Source: Anastatus disparis (taxonomy: Eukaryota > Arthropoda > Insecta > Hymenoptera > Eupelmidae). Taken from it: a stretch of DNA of 64,000 bases. Made by a program: the position numbers and the translations under genes. Below are positions 44,985 through 56,949 of this stretch, one piece after another. The DNA lies in contig JAFFSR010000346.1 of NCBI GenBank assembly GCA_017163975.1, forward strand, positions 1,054,501 through 1,118,500, read 5' to 3'. Below the pieces are notes generated by a model. It worked only from the letters and a program-made list of their open reading frames with translations. It was not told the origin of the DNA and searched no databases. Within the stretch, counting starts at the first letter, position 1; each line of letters begins with the position of its first letter.

Positions 44985-45163
44985 TTATTATTCGATTTTA
45001 TTATCTCTATTTAAATCAACAAACTTATTTGAAAATTCAATTCATAAAATTTAATTATGTTAAAGTATAAAAAGATATATTTAAAAATATATATGTTATT
45101 ATGAAAATTATAAAAATTTTTAATATTTAATTAGATTATTATTTTACTTTATTACTTTTTGGC

Positions 45164-45472
45164 AGGAGAGGCACATTCTTAACATACCAAAGAATTAATT
45201 GCAATGTTGAAAGACAATATAAGGGTAAAAATAAAGGCGAAAACTGCTTAATACGATTAACTTTTCAATGTGGTTATGAATAATCGTTTTATGCAGTTTT
45301 TGTCTTTATTTTCACTTTTATTCTGTCTTTTAACGTTGCAATACATTCTTTAGAATGTTAAGAATGTGTCTCTTCTATAAATTTTAGTCAAAAATAGTTA
45401 AATTTTTATTAAAGTGCATAATTCAAATGTAGATAAGGTAGATCTCTGTGCCGGTATGAGGACACCCCTTAA
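45164..45472. mobile_element. MITE family E, left end truncated
   Basis: Matches 1415-1819 from AGGAGAGGCACATTCTTAAC to the right end CACCCCTTAA; the first ~100 bp are missing. Confidence 0.8.
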
Positions 45473-47532
45473 AGTATTTAAAAAAGTAACAAAAGTAGTT
45501 AAAAACAATAGGAAATAAAAAAAATTACAAAAAGTAATAATTTATAGAAAATAATAAAAACTATTTTCAAATAACATTTATATATTTTTGTCAGGTATCT
45601 GAAAAATAATAATTCCCTTCAATTACTTTTCTCCTCCAAGTATAGCTCTTTATACTTGTGCACCTTGTCACTGATGAAGAGTAAACAGTAATTTTATTTT
45701 GAATCCTGGCTCTTCAACTATGACACGTCATTCCTAGAAAATCTGCGAAAATACTGGAGCACTCTAGGGAACATCTCTAACAACTAGACAGAGCCGGAAG
45801 TAAAATCGAAATTTTGATCTGCTCATTTAGTGTGAAATGATCAATGTATTGTTCATTTTTTGTACTTACAATAGGAAAATAATTTTTATTTCAGAGACTC
45901 CCATTAGTTCTGAGATTTCCTCCAGTTCCCAGTCAACGCCCAGTTTGTACGAAGATGAAGCAGTGCTGATTGATTTTATTCCCATCGCTGATAAAATTCG
46001 TGCAGTAAACCTCCATCGAGAACATCCGAACTGGACATTGAAAACTCTTTAGCGTAATGGATGTTCAAGACTAATAAGAATGGATGAACGGTCCCGGTGG
46101 AAGAAAGACATTGAAAATGGTGGAGCTCGATACGACAAATTGAGTTTTATCTATAAATGGGTTTATCAACGTTTTTTAGATAATCGTGAGGTAAAAAAGC
46201 CTGTTTTCTTTTGGGATTTAAAAGTGTGGGCAATGCAAGCTGCATCGCAATTTTTAACAGATGGGTCATTTACATTCTCAGCTTCTGATTCTTGGGTAAT
46301 AAAATTCAAAAATAATTATCGTATCAGAATGAGAAAAGTAACTAGATTTATTAAGCCTGCAGAAAGTAGATCAGCTATGGATCTTGTAGATGTGGCAAGA
46401 ATTTTTCAAGATGAATGTTCTCGTATTGTACCTCAGTATAATTTAGATTTCGTTCTCAATACGGATCAAACTGGGTGCGAATACCGAGTAAATGTTCAGA
46501 GAGTTCTAGCTGAAAAGGGCTCGAAACGTATTGAAGTTCATATTGGGGATATGAACAAAGTTACCCATACTTATACCGCTCAATATTCTATAGCTGCTTC
46601 GGGTAAACTTTTGCCACGAGTTTTTATCTGTTTACAAGAATCCAAAGGAAATTTTGGTCCTGTCACCCAGAGGCACATTGATGAAATGGTTGAACGATAT
46701 AATAATGTTCACATTGTTTATTCAAAATCTGGTAAACTGTCAACAGAACTGTTCAAAGATTATATAGATAATATTTTGAAACCCTATGTTACAGAAGACT
46801 TTTTGTTGATTTTGGATAGTTGGGGTGGACAGACCAGTGAAGAGATAAACAATAAATTCCATGAATTCAATGTCAGTCATTTAATCAAAACTATACCTCC
46901 CGGGTGCACCAAATTCGCTCAACCATGTGACGTTTATTTCTATAGGCAGGTTAAAATAATCATCAAAAAGCTCCAAAACGCCACAGTTTTAAAGAGTGAA
47001 GCAGACAATTAAGTACAAGATTTGATTCAGTGAAGATACACAGTCTTATTCACAATCAGTTATCTGCACCAATATTCCGCGAAATGTTGCAATATGCATG
47101 GTATGCTGCTAGGTTAATTCTTAATAGAAGTGTATTTTTTAATGTTAATCAAGTATGCTTTTGTAAGGATGTATTAAAACAAAAATGTTATATGCGAAAT
47201 TGCGCTAAACAAGCTATTATCAGATGTTCTTGGTGCAGGAGATTCATTTGCTTTAACTGTTTTTACGATGATTACCATCCAGCTAACTGCGAACATTTTG
47301 AGTAAATTTTAAATTGAACACTTTCTGAATTAAAAAAAAGTCTTGACGTTTATCATATCATTGTGAATATTTTATTTTATTTATAAAAATCTGTAAATCA
47401 CACTTATATTCCTTTTATTTCCCCATATGGAAATAGTTTTAGTAAATCTCTGTAAATAACTGTAAATAATTATTTAAAAGTGTTTGAGTTTAATAGACAT
47501 AAATATTAGTTATTTATAGTTATTTATTAATA

Positions 47533-47762
47533 TCAAAGAAGATAGACGCTTATAGAAGGATACTTCTGGGTTAAATTTTTTGTCCGAAACGCTGGGTAAC
47601 ACTTTAACATTGTTTGTATATCTATACATATAAAAAATTTGATATATATAGATATAAAAATACATGGGATCTAGTGGCGCCCTCAGCAGCTGGGTAACTC
47701 ATTTTTGGCAGAAATTTCCCATTTAAGAGTACGCTTCTATAAGCGTCTATATTCGTTGTTAA
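47533..47762. mobile_element. MITE with ATAGACGCTTATAGAAG ends
   Basis: Ends GATAGACGCTTATAGAAG and CTTCTATAAGCGTCTAT. A second copy lies inverted at 53084-53317. It interrupts a GTAAATAA-type repeat tract. Confidence 0.75.
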
Positions 47763-47954
47763 TATTGACAATTATTCATAGTTATTTATAATTATTTAGC
47801 ATTATTAACAGATTTTCACACTTATTTACCATCATTTAAATTTATTGATAGTTATTTACAATGATTGGAACTTATTTACTGTCTATTACTATTATTTACT
47901 ACTAGTTACTATCATTTATTATCATTTAAATCTTTCAAAATTTTTAGGTTGGTA

Positions 47955-48308
47955 TAGTATATTGTGTACCACGGACACAAAATAGGGGGTTTGCGGCCCT
48001 CGTGCGAATTTGACGCCCTCGCTACGCTCAGGCGTTCATTCGCACTCGGGCCGGAATTTCCTATTTTGCATTCGTGGTACACATGCTGTCTTTTATCCAA
48101 AGGGTGCAAAATTCGATTTCTATGCTTGTCAAGTGGACGCAAAATAGTACATTCCCGCCCTAGGGCGCAAAATTGACTCATGCGTCAATTTACTATTTTT
48201 TTTTGACGCATGCATCGATTTACTTTTTTTTTTTTTTTTTTTCAATGTACTATGTTGCGCCCGTTTTGCAAGTATAGGAAATCGAATTTTACGCCCTGAA
48301 GGCCAAAA
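47955..48308. mobile_element. GC-richer hairpin insertion in the right repeat
   Basis: The left arm of the giant element lacks this segment. It contains paired blocks GTGTACCACGGACACAAAAT / ATTCGTGGTACACATG and GCGAATTTGACGCC / GGCGTTCATTCGC, plus TGACGCATGCGTCAA palindromes. No convincing frame. Confidence 0.65.
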
Positions 48309-49165
48309 TATAATTTTTTGTTATTCATACTCATGATTATTTACAGTTATTTGTTATTATTTACCGTTATTTACATTTATTTACAATTATCTATCATTTT
48401 AAAATTTTCTACAATTATTTGTTTCGTATTTGACATCATTTCAGAAGATGCAATATTGTGAGAAGTGTATTGCAGAATGAATTTTATATAAGATTTGTGC
48501 GTTCAATTTTTTTTCTCTCAACTAATTTTGTGTTTGATGATTTTTATTGTGTGAAGTTTTAATACTTAATATAACTTATAATTTTACAGTTATTTTGTAG
48601 TGAAAGTGAAGTCTAAAAAATTTAGACAGATACGGTTGAAGTTTTTTAAGATGGATTTTGCTCCAATTATTAATTGGAGCATTTAATCAATAAATCTCAT
48701 GCATAGTGTATAACAAAGTGATCAATACTATTGTGCAAAATATAGTGTATGTTCATGTGCAGAGAAATAGTTCATATTTTCAAGTATGAGTTGGGTCGAA
48801 CCTAATGTGACACAGAAAAATGTGATATTCAGCGAAGACAGCTATTTATCATGAATCGACAAGCTCGAAAGCACATGATTAGTATGAATATCTATTAATA
48901 TACTTATATTTTTGTATAAAAAAGGAGTATCATGTATTTTGAGTGTAAGTGAAGTGATTCAGAAAGTCTACGCAGGTGGATTATTTGTTATAATGTGAAA
49001 TTATTAAAGAAAAGCTGATTTTTAACAACTTTAGGTACATCAAAAGAGGTGATAGAGTGCTCGTTGGCAAAAAACCTTGGAGATTTCTTAGTTTTATAAT
49101 GAAACAAGACTGTTAAGCCCTTCGAACTAAAAATCCAGGACCCGAAGCTGGTAGTGCCCCCTTGT

Positions 49166-50007
49166 GAGTGCAAAGGACGCTCGAAATAAAATTGAACCCA
49201 CAATTTCATAATGACCTTGCTCTTAGGTTTCTTTTATACTTACAAACTTAAATAAATTTTATTTACTTGAAATAATAAAATTATAAATATAATATTTTCT
49301 TAATCTTATTATTATTTTAAGTAATAAATAATACTTTTAATAAAAAATTGAATAAATAATTGAAATTAGAATAAAAATTACAATAAATTTCTTTTTTAAG
49401 TGTAGTTAATAATGTTTTAGTAAAAAGTTTTGAATAGTTAAGAAAAATATAAGTAATTATTATTTTAATAGTCATTTATACTTAATATGAATATTTATTT
49501 TATAAAGAATTAAAAAGTATTTCTATTCCGTTGTAAAGTATTTCTATGTTATGTTCGTTAAAAAAAGAGAAGTATAATTAAAGTGCGTGTGTTATTATAT
49601 GAGTTCGTTGAACCCTGCTTTACGCTCAAACTTTCAATTCGTAAGTATTTTATTTTATATTTTATTTCTTCTTGATTGTTAAGATATAAGTTCGTTGAAT
49701 TGTTACTGATATATATGTACTTATATTTTTCTTAACTATTCAAAACTTTTTACTAAAACATTATTAACTACACTTGAAAAAGAATTTTATTTTAATTTTC
49801 ATTCTAATTTCAATTATTTATTCAATTTTTTATTAAAAGTATTATTTATTACTTAAAATAATAATAAGATTAAGAAAATATTACATTTATAATTTTATTA
49901 TTTCAAGTAAATAAAATTTATTTAAGTTCGTAAGTATAAAAGACACCTAAGAGCAAGGTCATTATGAAATTGCGGGTTCAATTTTATTTCGAGCGTCCTT
50001 TGCACTC
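49166..50007. mobile_element. 842-bp foldback insertion in the right repeat
   Basis: Ends GAGTGCAAAGGACGCTCGAA and complement, arms pairing over most of the element (ACCTTGCTCTTAGGT, TTACTTGAAATAATAAAATT). The left repeat reads uninterrupted across the corresponding point near 39208. Confidence 0.8.
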
Positions 50008-50250
50008 AGTAAACCAACGTGTGTGGCACAGGTCACATCATTGGACGCGTTTTCTTTTGATTATACAAAGTTTCTACGTATAGTTCTGAAATAAAATCAT
50101 TCTGAATATAATAGTGTATATTTTACTTTTTTAAATAAAAGTTATTGTTCAGTTCATTCTGCAGTTTCGTTAATATACAATAAGTTTGGGAGTAAAAAAT
50201 AAGTTTCTTTTATTTTTGTGTTTATTACTAAAAAATTTTTTTTAATAACA

Positions 50251-50490
50251 ATGAATCTTAATTTAATTATAAATTGCATATGTTCGTTAAAAAATATTAT
50301 AAATTTTTCATTTAAGATAGTACAAGATTTTCTGTTTGATGAAGATAGTTGCAGCAGCAGTGAAAATATGTCAAACTTACCGTTTGAAATTGACAATAGT
50401 TCCAATGATTAATGTTGTGATGATTCGAGAAATGTTTTCATAGATAAAGATTGTGATGAGCCATTAAACAAGCAAATAAAATTATTATAA
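50251..50490 (+). pseudogene. Second copy of the small acidic frame
   Basis: Same protein as 38721-38963 but with one residue missing (NCICS for NCMICS) and a TAA at 50410-50412 in place of Glu. After the stop the frame stays open (CCDDSRNVFIDKDCDEPLNK) to 50490. Confidence 0.4.
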
Positions 50491-52157
50491 ATATTCAAAA
50501 ATTTTATTAAAATCAATTTTGTATGTTAGTTGCGAAAATACGAAAAAAATGTAATATTTTTTCGAATATGTGTTTATGTGTGCGAAAAAAAGATTGTGAA
50601 TATTTTTATAAAATAAAAGAAATTCATGAAATTATATAAATAAACATTTATTTAAAATATAATATGTAAAAACTAATAAAAAATTTTTTTTTATTATTTA
50701 TAATTAATTAATTTGTTTATTGCATAAAACATAAATTACGGTTCTTAATATTATCTCGCACAACCCCGGATTAAAAAAAAGAACGTTAAATTCGTTGAAT
50801 ATTCAAGGTCAGAAGCTCTTTTTTAATAATGTCAGGATTTTTATGATAAGAGCAATGTTTGTATTAATTATTAGCGTGTAAAAAAGATAATAATCTAATT
50901 TTTTCATAAAAGAAATGAAACTTATTTATTAGATTATAAAAATAAACATTACAAGTATATAAAAAATGAAAAAAAATATGCATATATTTTGTGTTATTGT
51001 TTATAACAAATTTATTTATTTATATCATTAAAAAAGTATAACGACTGTTAATATTATCTTGCGCTACCCCAGATTACAAAAAGAAACTTCAAAATCGGTG
51101 AATATTTCACTGAGATATAGAAAATTTTTTCACATAAGACAAATTCGAAGTAATCGAAAAAATTTTTTCTGTACTTGCGAAAGATGACGCATTCCCCACC
51201 TATTCAAAAAGAATTGAAACTATACATACTTAAAAACAATATTTCAAGGTTTTAAAAAACTGATTTTAATATCAGAAATGATCTTATATCAAAGTTCAAG
51301 TATTAAAGGATCTGTCATTAAAATTTCATTCTTTAATCTTTGTAAATAAACAAATGGCGAATTTAAAAAAAAAAAAACTTATCTCTGCTCCTAATTATCA
51401 TAGAATAACGTTTTTTTTTTTAAATAAGCGTTAAAATTTAAGCAACAAGAATAAAAAAGTTGCTTCTAAATATTTTCATTTTTTCATATATAAATTTAAA
51501 AAACAATTAAGAAAAAAAATTTTTTTTTTTCGATCGCCATTTAAACAGCGAAAATAATAAAAATGTCAATCAAATTTTTTATTTTTACTAAATATAAGTG
51601 TCAAAGAGCATAAATGACAATGGTCATTTCTTTCTAAAATGACAGCGATAGGGTTCATTTGAGGCCTACATTTTACCTCTTTTTAGTGAACAAATTGAAT
51701 ATCTCATAAACAAATTAATATTTTTAGCTGAAAAAAATATGGGAACTTAAGGGTGATAGAAGGCAACTTTTTACAAAGTTACAAGTTTGTAGCTCTTTTT
51801 TTATGGAATCAAAAATTATTAAAAATTGAACGATTTTTGACTATATTTTTGCGATTATTCAAATAAATTATTAACGAAATTTAATGTAATAGGGCTTCAA
51901 CTATTCGTCTTGAAGACCCTTATGAGTATTATAAATTTCATATACCCTATTGAAAAACGAAAAGAGCTAGATCCAAAAAACATCGATTTTTCACAATTTT
52001 TTTACATAAAAACGTTGTTTAAAAAAATATGCCAGCCCAAATTTTGAGGGTCTTTCTGAATTTTAATATCTTTTGACCTAATGAACCCATTTTTCACTTC
52101 AGTTGCCTGTTACTAATTAAGTCAAATTTTAAGGTTTTTCGAGCTAATTCTACTGGA

Positions 52158-53083
52158 TTACAATAACTACTAATGAATACGTCGAAAACTAAGAAAAACA
52201 GTTGATAGTTCTATCTTTGTCACGCTAGCTGTTTTCAAACTATATACACTGTGTATGATATTTGATTGGCTCGCAAAGCAATTTTTCCACCGATACGAAA
52301 GAGTTTTTACTAAACGAGACCGACAATAACATAAACTCTTAGCATTACTTGGCATGATTATTACAGTAATATTGATATACACACTGACCATATATTATTG
52401 TTTTTGAAAATAGTCACGAAAATTCGGCGTGTGCTTCAAGAGTAAAAACATACTTATTGCATTAAGATTAGTTTTTTTAAAATATATTGCATGAATGAAA
52501 ACGCATTTTTAATAGCTTACGGAAAAAAGATGATTGATTAGCAAATGAAAATAGCTAAGTATAATCTTTTTTTTAAAGAGAAAAGAATTTGAATATAAAA
52601 ATAAAATTAATAATTACAAATGTGCTCTTTCTTGTGAAAAAAAACAATAATATTATTTACATCATTTGAAAATGAAAATGATTTAAAAAATTAAATTCAT
52701 TTCCCAGTAATAATATGTATATAATTTTTAAAAATTTACCCTTTCTATTAATCTTTTTAAAAAGCATAAGTATTAAGTATGTCATTGTATAAACCCCCTC
52801 CTTCTTCATCACGGAATCATCACAAATTTCTAACCTCTCTCCCCTCCCCCCGAAATGTGTACGTATTTTATGGACGCTCCCTAAAACAAAAAAAAATCGT
52901 AGTAAACAAAGTGTTAAACATCGATTTAAATTGGTTAATTCAGAACGGCAACTTCATTGATGGGCTAATCGAATTAACAAAGGCTAAACTTAAAAAGAAA
53001 AATTATATCAAATTTCTGGATTTGTTTAAAAAAATCTCAAAATATCTATCAAAGCTGGTCATATTATTTACGATATTGATATG
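52158..53083. other. AT-rich spacer with one weak frame
   Basis: A 102-codon frame with an ATG lies at 52779-53087 (PSSSRNHHKFLTSLPSPRNV, then Lys-rich helices). It runs into the neighbouring MITE edge and matches nothing I know; it may be chance. Confidence 0.25.
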
Positions 53084-53317
53084 CTAACGAATATAGACAT
53101 TTATAGAAGCGTACTTTTAAATGGGGAATTTTGTCCAAAAATGAGTTAGTTCTGTTACCCAGCTACTTGGGGGCTTCACCAAATCCCATGTATTTTTATA
53201 TCTCTAGATATCATATTTATAGCAAATTTTTCATATGTATAGATATACAAACAATGTTAAAAACCGAAAAACGTAACCCAGAAGAATCCTTCTACAAGCG
53301 TCTATCTTCTTTGGATA
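53084..53317. mobile_element. Second copy of the ATAGACGC MITE
   Basis: Inverted relative to 47533-47762 and diverged (TTATAGAAGCGTACTTTTAA; ATCCTTCTACAAGCGTCTAT). Confidence 0.7.
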
Positions 53318-53356
53318 TACGTAGGTGGACCTTGAAAGCTAACAATAATTTGGAAT

Positions 53357-53601
53357 TTAAGAGCAAACCGGATTCGTTGTCCTTGTCTAATTGGGTTTTT
53401 TGTTATTTACTCAAGTATTAGTCGATGTATCTGCAAATTGAAGGTTGAGCGCAATAAATATTATTATTATAAATATTTAAGCACAAGAAGAAAAAATTCT
53501 ACTGCATTGTTTTTGAGAAAATTAAGGAATTCAAAAATATAAATAAAACCTTCTACTTCAGCGTTCCTTACTTTTCTCAAAAACAATGGGATAGAATTTA
53601 A
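53357..53601. mobile_element. MITE family C fragment
   Basis: Starts TTAAGAGCAAACCGGATTCG and matches 20739-21134 through the central hairpin, then stops; the right arm is missing. Confidence 0.75.
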
Positions 53602-54448
53602 CAATCGGGGAGTAGGCCAGATTGGAGGGTAGCTGTTAAATATTCATTAGCAAATTACAAATCTTCGCTCGGGCAGTGGGCCGGATTGGAGTGTAGTTGT
53701 TAGTTTTCAGGTAAGATAGAAAGCCTTACAATAAAGCAAATCGAGCTCAATAAACAATCTCATTATATTAATTTTGCTTTTAAACATCGGGGCGTCAAGC
53801 CTAGTCGCTTTTATGTCCCCTAATGTTTAGAGCTTGTTAAGTATTAATTTTAATAAATTATTCCTTAAATAAAGTCATAGATGACAGAGGGGGTTAAGCC
53901 TAGTCGCTTGTAAGTCCTAATTGTCATCGGCCAAGTAAAATTTGATTTTTAATTTATGAATTATCAATCTCAAACAATACTGGGTGTTAAGCCTGATCGC
54001 TTGTATGCCCCATGTGTCGCTTTGAGAGTTAAATCAAGAACAAGGCATAAGAGCCAGCCAAACTCGCGTTTATATACGTGCCGAGTTTCTCTCCATCTCT
54101 CTTACAATGGTGGGGAGCTTGAATAGTGGCGCGCGCTCACGAACTTTATTTAAGTTTCGGAGTTTCAATTCTCCGTCTCGCTTGCTCTCATAGACTCAAA
54201 TATTAAGACATAACAAGTGCGTTGAATATTTGCTGCACGCTGTAAGCCAGCTGAGCGTTGACCTATATACAACCTTGTATATAGGCTTACTATGCCTTAA
54301 CGCGTTTAATATAATTTAATAACTGAAAATTCATTAAAAATAATTAAATAAAATAGGATTACAAATAACAAAATTCTATATAAAATATATTTTTTCATAT
54401 TAAAAAAAATTTCAATTATTTGAAAATATTTAAAAAAATCAATTACAA
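53602..54448. other. Unclassified repeat-bearing spacer
   Basis: A 32-bp motif occurs three times (53788, 53888, 53981): AAGCCTAGTCGCTTTTATGT, AAGCCTAGTCGCTTGTAAGT, AAGCCTGATCGCTTGTATGC, each preceded by GGGGGT-like sequence. AATAAA and TATTTAAG boxes are nearby. This could be a fragment of a long terminal repeat, but I see no polypurine tract, primer site or partner LTR. Confidence 0.35.
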
Positions 54449-54836
54449 TTAACAGGGGCCGAACTATCTGTCCTTGTCTAATAGCGTTTTTCATCATTTA
54501 TATAAACACCATCCGTTGTAGCATAAAAAAAATAGTAACCCCCGCTAGATATTAGTATAATAAGTAAAGTTCATGATAACAATCAAATTATTTTATTGCG
54601 TAGTTTTTTAATAATATAAGACCTACCAAAAAACATAGGTTATATTTTAGTTTGTTCGTAGGTCTCATATTATTAAAAAACTATGCAATAAAATAATTTG
54701 ATTGTTATTACAAAATTTACTTATTATACTAATATCCAGCGGAAGCTACTATTTTTTTTATGCTACAACGGATGGTGTTTATATAAATGATGAAAAACTC
54801 TATTAGACAAAGACAGATAGTTCGGTCTGCTCTTAA
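54449..54836. mobile_element. TTAA-flanked hairpin MITE (family B)
   Basis: Ends TTAACAGGGGCCGAACTATC and GACAGATAGTTCGG...TTAA. Its right edge abuts the second transposase remnant. Confidence 0.85.
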
Positions 54837-55652
54837 TGATATTAGATTCGAAACAAGTGATTTCTGGCTACGAAAATTTAAGAAAACTCATAGAATCATC
54901 AGTAGAAAAATCAACAAATCTATAACAAAAAGAACTTTCGAGGACAAAGAAACTGTAAATCAAGATGCCAGTAAATTCGTAGTCGACATTAAACTACTGA
55001 TTTCAGAAGTTGGAACTGAAAATACCTACAATGATGATCAAAGTGGATTTCAATTAGAATTACACACTGTTCGTACATTAGCAGAAGAAGGAACAAGACT
55101 GTTGAATGTGTTATGCAATCTGTTTTATCAACAACACATGGTTACACAATAATACCTACAATTAATGCTGCTGGAAAATTGCTCCCTCCATTATTTATAG
55201 CCATAAAAGAGAGTAAACATAAATTCGGACCAATAATACAACAAAATTTATTTCACCCAGATAACATATGTTTGATGGCATTTAAATCTGGCAAAATGAC
55301 ATTAGGTGAGTGAAATTAAATAAAGTGTACTTGTATTTGTGGAGTCGTAGCTTATATTTATTTATAGATTTTACTTGTAAACTTTTAATTTCAGTAGACT
55401 CATATTAAAAAAAAATTATAATAATTAGTAAATTATTTTTAAAATAAGCTATTTTAACGTAAACTACGAAAGTTATAAAAAAGTTCTGGTGAATTATCAA
55501 TGAATTTCATTATTATTTATTTTTGTTAATTTGATTTCATATAATAAATCGTTAACTAAATTAGTGATGTAATACAAAAAGCAATAGTTCACTGTAATGA
55601 CCTGCAAAATTTATTTGTTTACAATTTATTTTCAGATCATTTTCGAAAATGG

Positions 55653-56041
55653 TCAAGAGGAGGTCACGTATCTCTGTCCTTTTCTAATCAAAGAATTGAG
55701 TTTTTTACAGAAACTAATAACTTTAGCAAAAAATGAAGAGAAAGCCGCATCTCGTAATAAAAAAAGCAATATTTTCTTTGATAAGAAAGAATTAATTTTA
55801 TTGCTTCGTTTTCATGAAAACCTTGAAAAATTTAAATCATAGAGGTTAGGGTGGACAATTTGGTTTTTCAAGGTTTTTTTGAAAACGAAGCAATAAAATA
55901 AATTTTTTCTTATCAAAGAAAATGTTTCTTTTTTTGATACAAGATGTGGCTTTCTCTTCATTTTTTGATAAAGTTATTAGTTTTTGTGAAAAAATCATTT
56001 CTTTGATTAGAGAAGGACAGAGATACGTGACCTCCTCTTAA
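55653..56041. mobile_element. MITE family A inside a transposase exon
   Basis: Right edge TTAA is kept; the left edge is TCAA, one substitution away. Otherwise as 29268-29656. Confidence 0.85.
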
Positions 56042-56139
56042 GGGATGTATTTTTTCCAAATGTTGAAAAAAATGGTATATTCCAGAAGCAGTCGAAAGAG
56101 AAAAACCTGATGATAAAAACATTAAACTTTTCAAAATTC

Positions 56140-56590
56140 CTAAAGGTATACTTGTCGGAAAGGATATTTTTCCGCATGTCAACCTCAAATGGCAACATCG
56201 CATATTTTACTATAGGCATAAGACAATTCCAAATTATGGAGCAAATTTTGCATCATCGTTACTTATTACTTAATGACATAATTTTAGTTAACAAACAATA
56301 TTACTTTATTTTTCATGATCCAAATTATAATTTTATTTAAAAAAATTTTTATTTCTTAGTTCGATAATTATATAGGATCTAATATTGTGAATTTAAATTA
56401 TATACGCAATAAAATTTAAGTTGTTATCATTTGAGTTTTGCATGAATAACCCATAAGAAAAAACAAAATAATCATGATGCGAAATTAAATGCATAATTCG
56501 AAGTTTTCTTATGTCTGTAGTAAAATATGTAGCGCTGCCATTTGAGGCACACATTCGGAAAAATATCCTTTCCGCCAAATGTATAACTGG
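56140..56590. repeat. ~110-bp inverted repeat pair
   Basis: GTCGGAAAGGATATTTTTCC...ATGGCAACATCGCATATTTT (56155-56235) recurs inverted at 56500-56580. Read on opposite strands both give KDIFP-V-LKWQ-IFYYRHK. It may be a further small insertion within the decayed transposase. Confidence 0.6.
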
Positions 56591-56949
56591 AAGAATACAA
56601 CCGTTGGATGTGTTTGGATTTCGTATATGGAAAAATTTTGTCAGACACTTTTCCGATAGTGTAATTTTGTTGGATAAGGATATAAGTTTGCACGTATGAA
56701 ATAATGTAATTAAATTACAATCTCTTGTGCATAACCAGTTATCTTCTCCTCGATACGTAAATCTTTTCAAATTTTCTTAGTATAAAAGCGGTTATGACGA
56801 TAATAAGCCAAATGAATTTGTTAATCTGGTGAACTTTGGTGAATCCCAAGCTCATTGTGAGGTGCTAGGATGTAAAAATACTGCTATTATAAAATGTTCA
56901 TGGTGCCAGCAATCACTGTACTTAAAACATTTTTTGAAGATTTTCATTA

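Larger units (their letters stand above)
42878..47305 (+). pseudogene. Pogo/Tigger-like transposase, broken
   Basis: Exon 1 is 42878-43202 (start ATG GAGG; acidic Glu-rich region), intron 43203-45894 (GTAAAA...TTTCAG, 2.7 kb, with two MITEs inside), exon 2 from 45895. The join keeps the frame. A TAG at 46050-46052 interrupts HPNWTLKTL / RNGCSRLI. The DDE_1-type core follows on 46080-47012: D in FVLNTDQTG (residue 129 of that segment), D in LLILDSWGGQ (246) and D in FAQPCDVYFYRQ (284), a D-D-37-D pattern. A TAA (47010-47012) and a frameshift separate the C-terminal zinc-binding tail, CSWCRRFICFNCF, ending at 47305. The intact enzyme would cut and paste at TA; this copy cannot. Family call is by DDE_1 motif layout. 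Confidence 0.8.
37071..52155. mobile_element. Giant pogo/Tigger-like transposon, ~15 kb
   Basis: Ends CAGTAGAATTAG and CTAATTCTACTG bound the largest inverted repeat outside the viral palindrome. The CAGTA start is typical of pogo-like elements. A broken pogo-type transposase lies in the middle, in plus orientation. A clean TA duplication is not obvious (TA occurs 3 bp outside the left end and 4 bp outside the right). Insertions at 47533-47762, 47955-48308 and 49166-50007 inflate the right side. Calling it one element rests on the matching ends and the central transposase. Confidence 0.7.
47845..52155. repeat. Right ~3.1-kb terminal inverted repeat, with inserts
   Basis: Inverted copy of 37071-40170. 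Removing the insertions at 47955-48308 and 49166-50007 leaves about the same length as the left arm. Confidence 0.8.
54837..56935 (+). pseudogene. Second pogo/Tigger-like transposase remnant
   Basis: Starts abruptly after the MITE with SDFWLRKFKKTHRIISRKIN, the end of a CENP-B-type helix-turn-helix. Then comes NDDQSGFQLELHTVRTLAEE (first catalytic D), a frameshift near 55113-55145, and NAAGKLLPPLFIAIKESKH. A donor GTGAGT near 55306 and acceptor TTTCAG near 55635 suggest an intron. The next exon (HFRKW) is split by a family-A MITE. The second catalytic D segment is not recognisable. GRIQPLDVFGFRIWKNFVRH near 56590 holds the third, and CEVLGCKNTAIIKCSWCQQS near 56870 is the zinc tail. It is a relative of the 42878-47305 transposase but clearly a different subfamily. 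Confidence 0.7.

Noticed and set aside
47912..48181. Overlapping 70-89-codon frames in a GC-richer patch
   Set aside because: They lie in self-complementary arms of an inserted hairpin element, which gives mirror-image frames on both strands.
53602..54448. Solo LTR of a retrotransposon
   Set aside because: No TG...CA ends with a target duplication, no primer-binding site and no partner LTR could be shown, so I list it only as unclassified.
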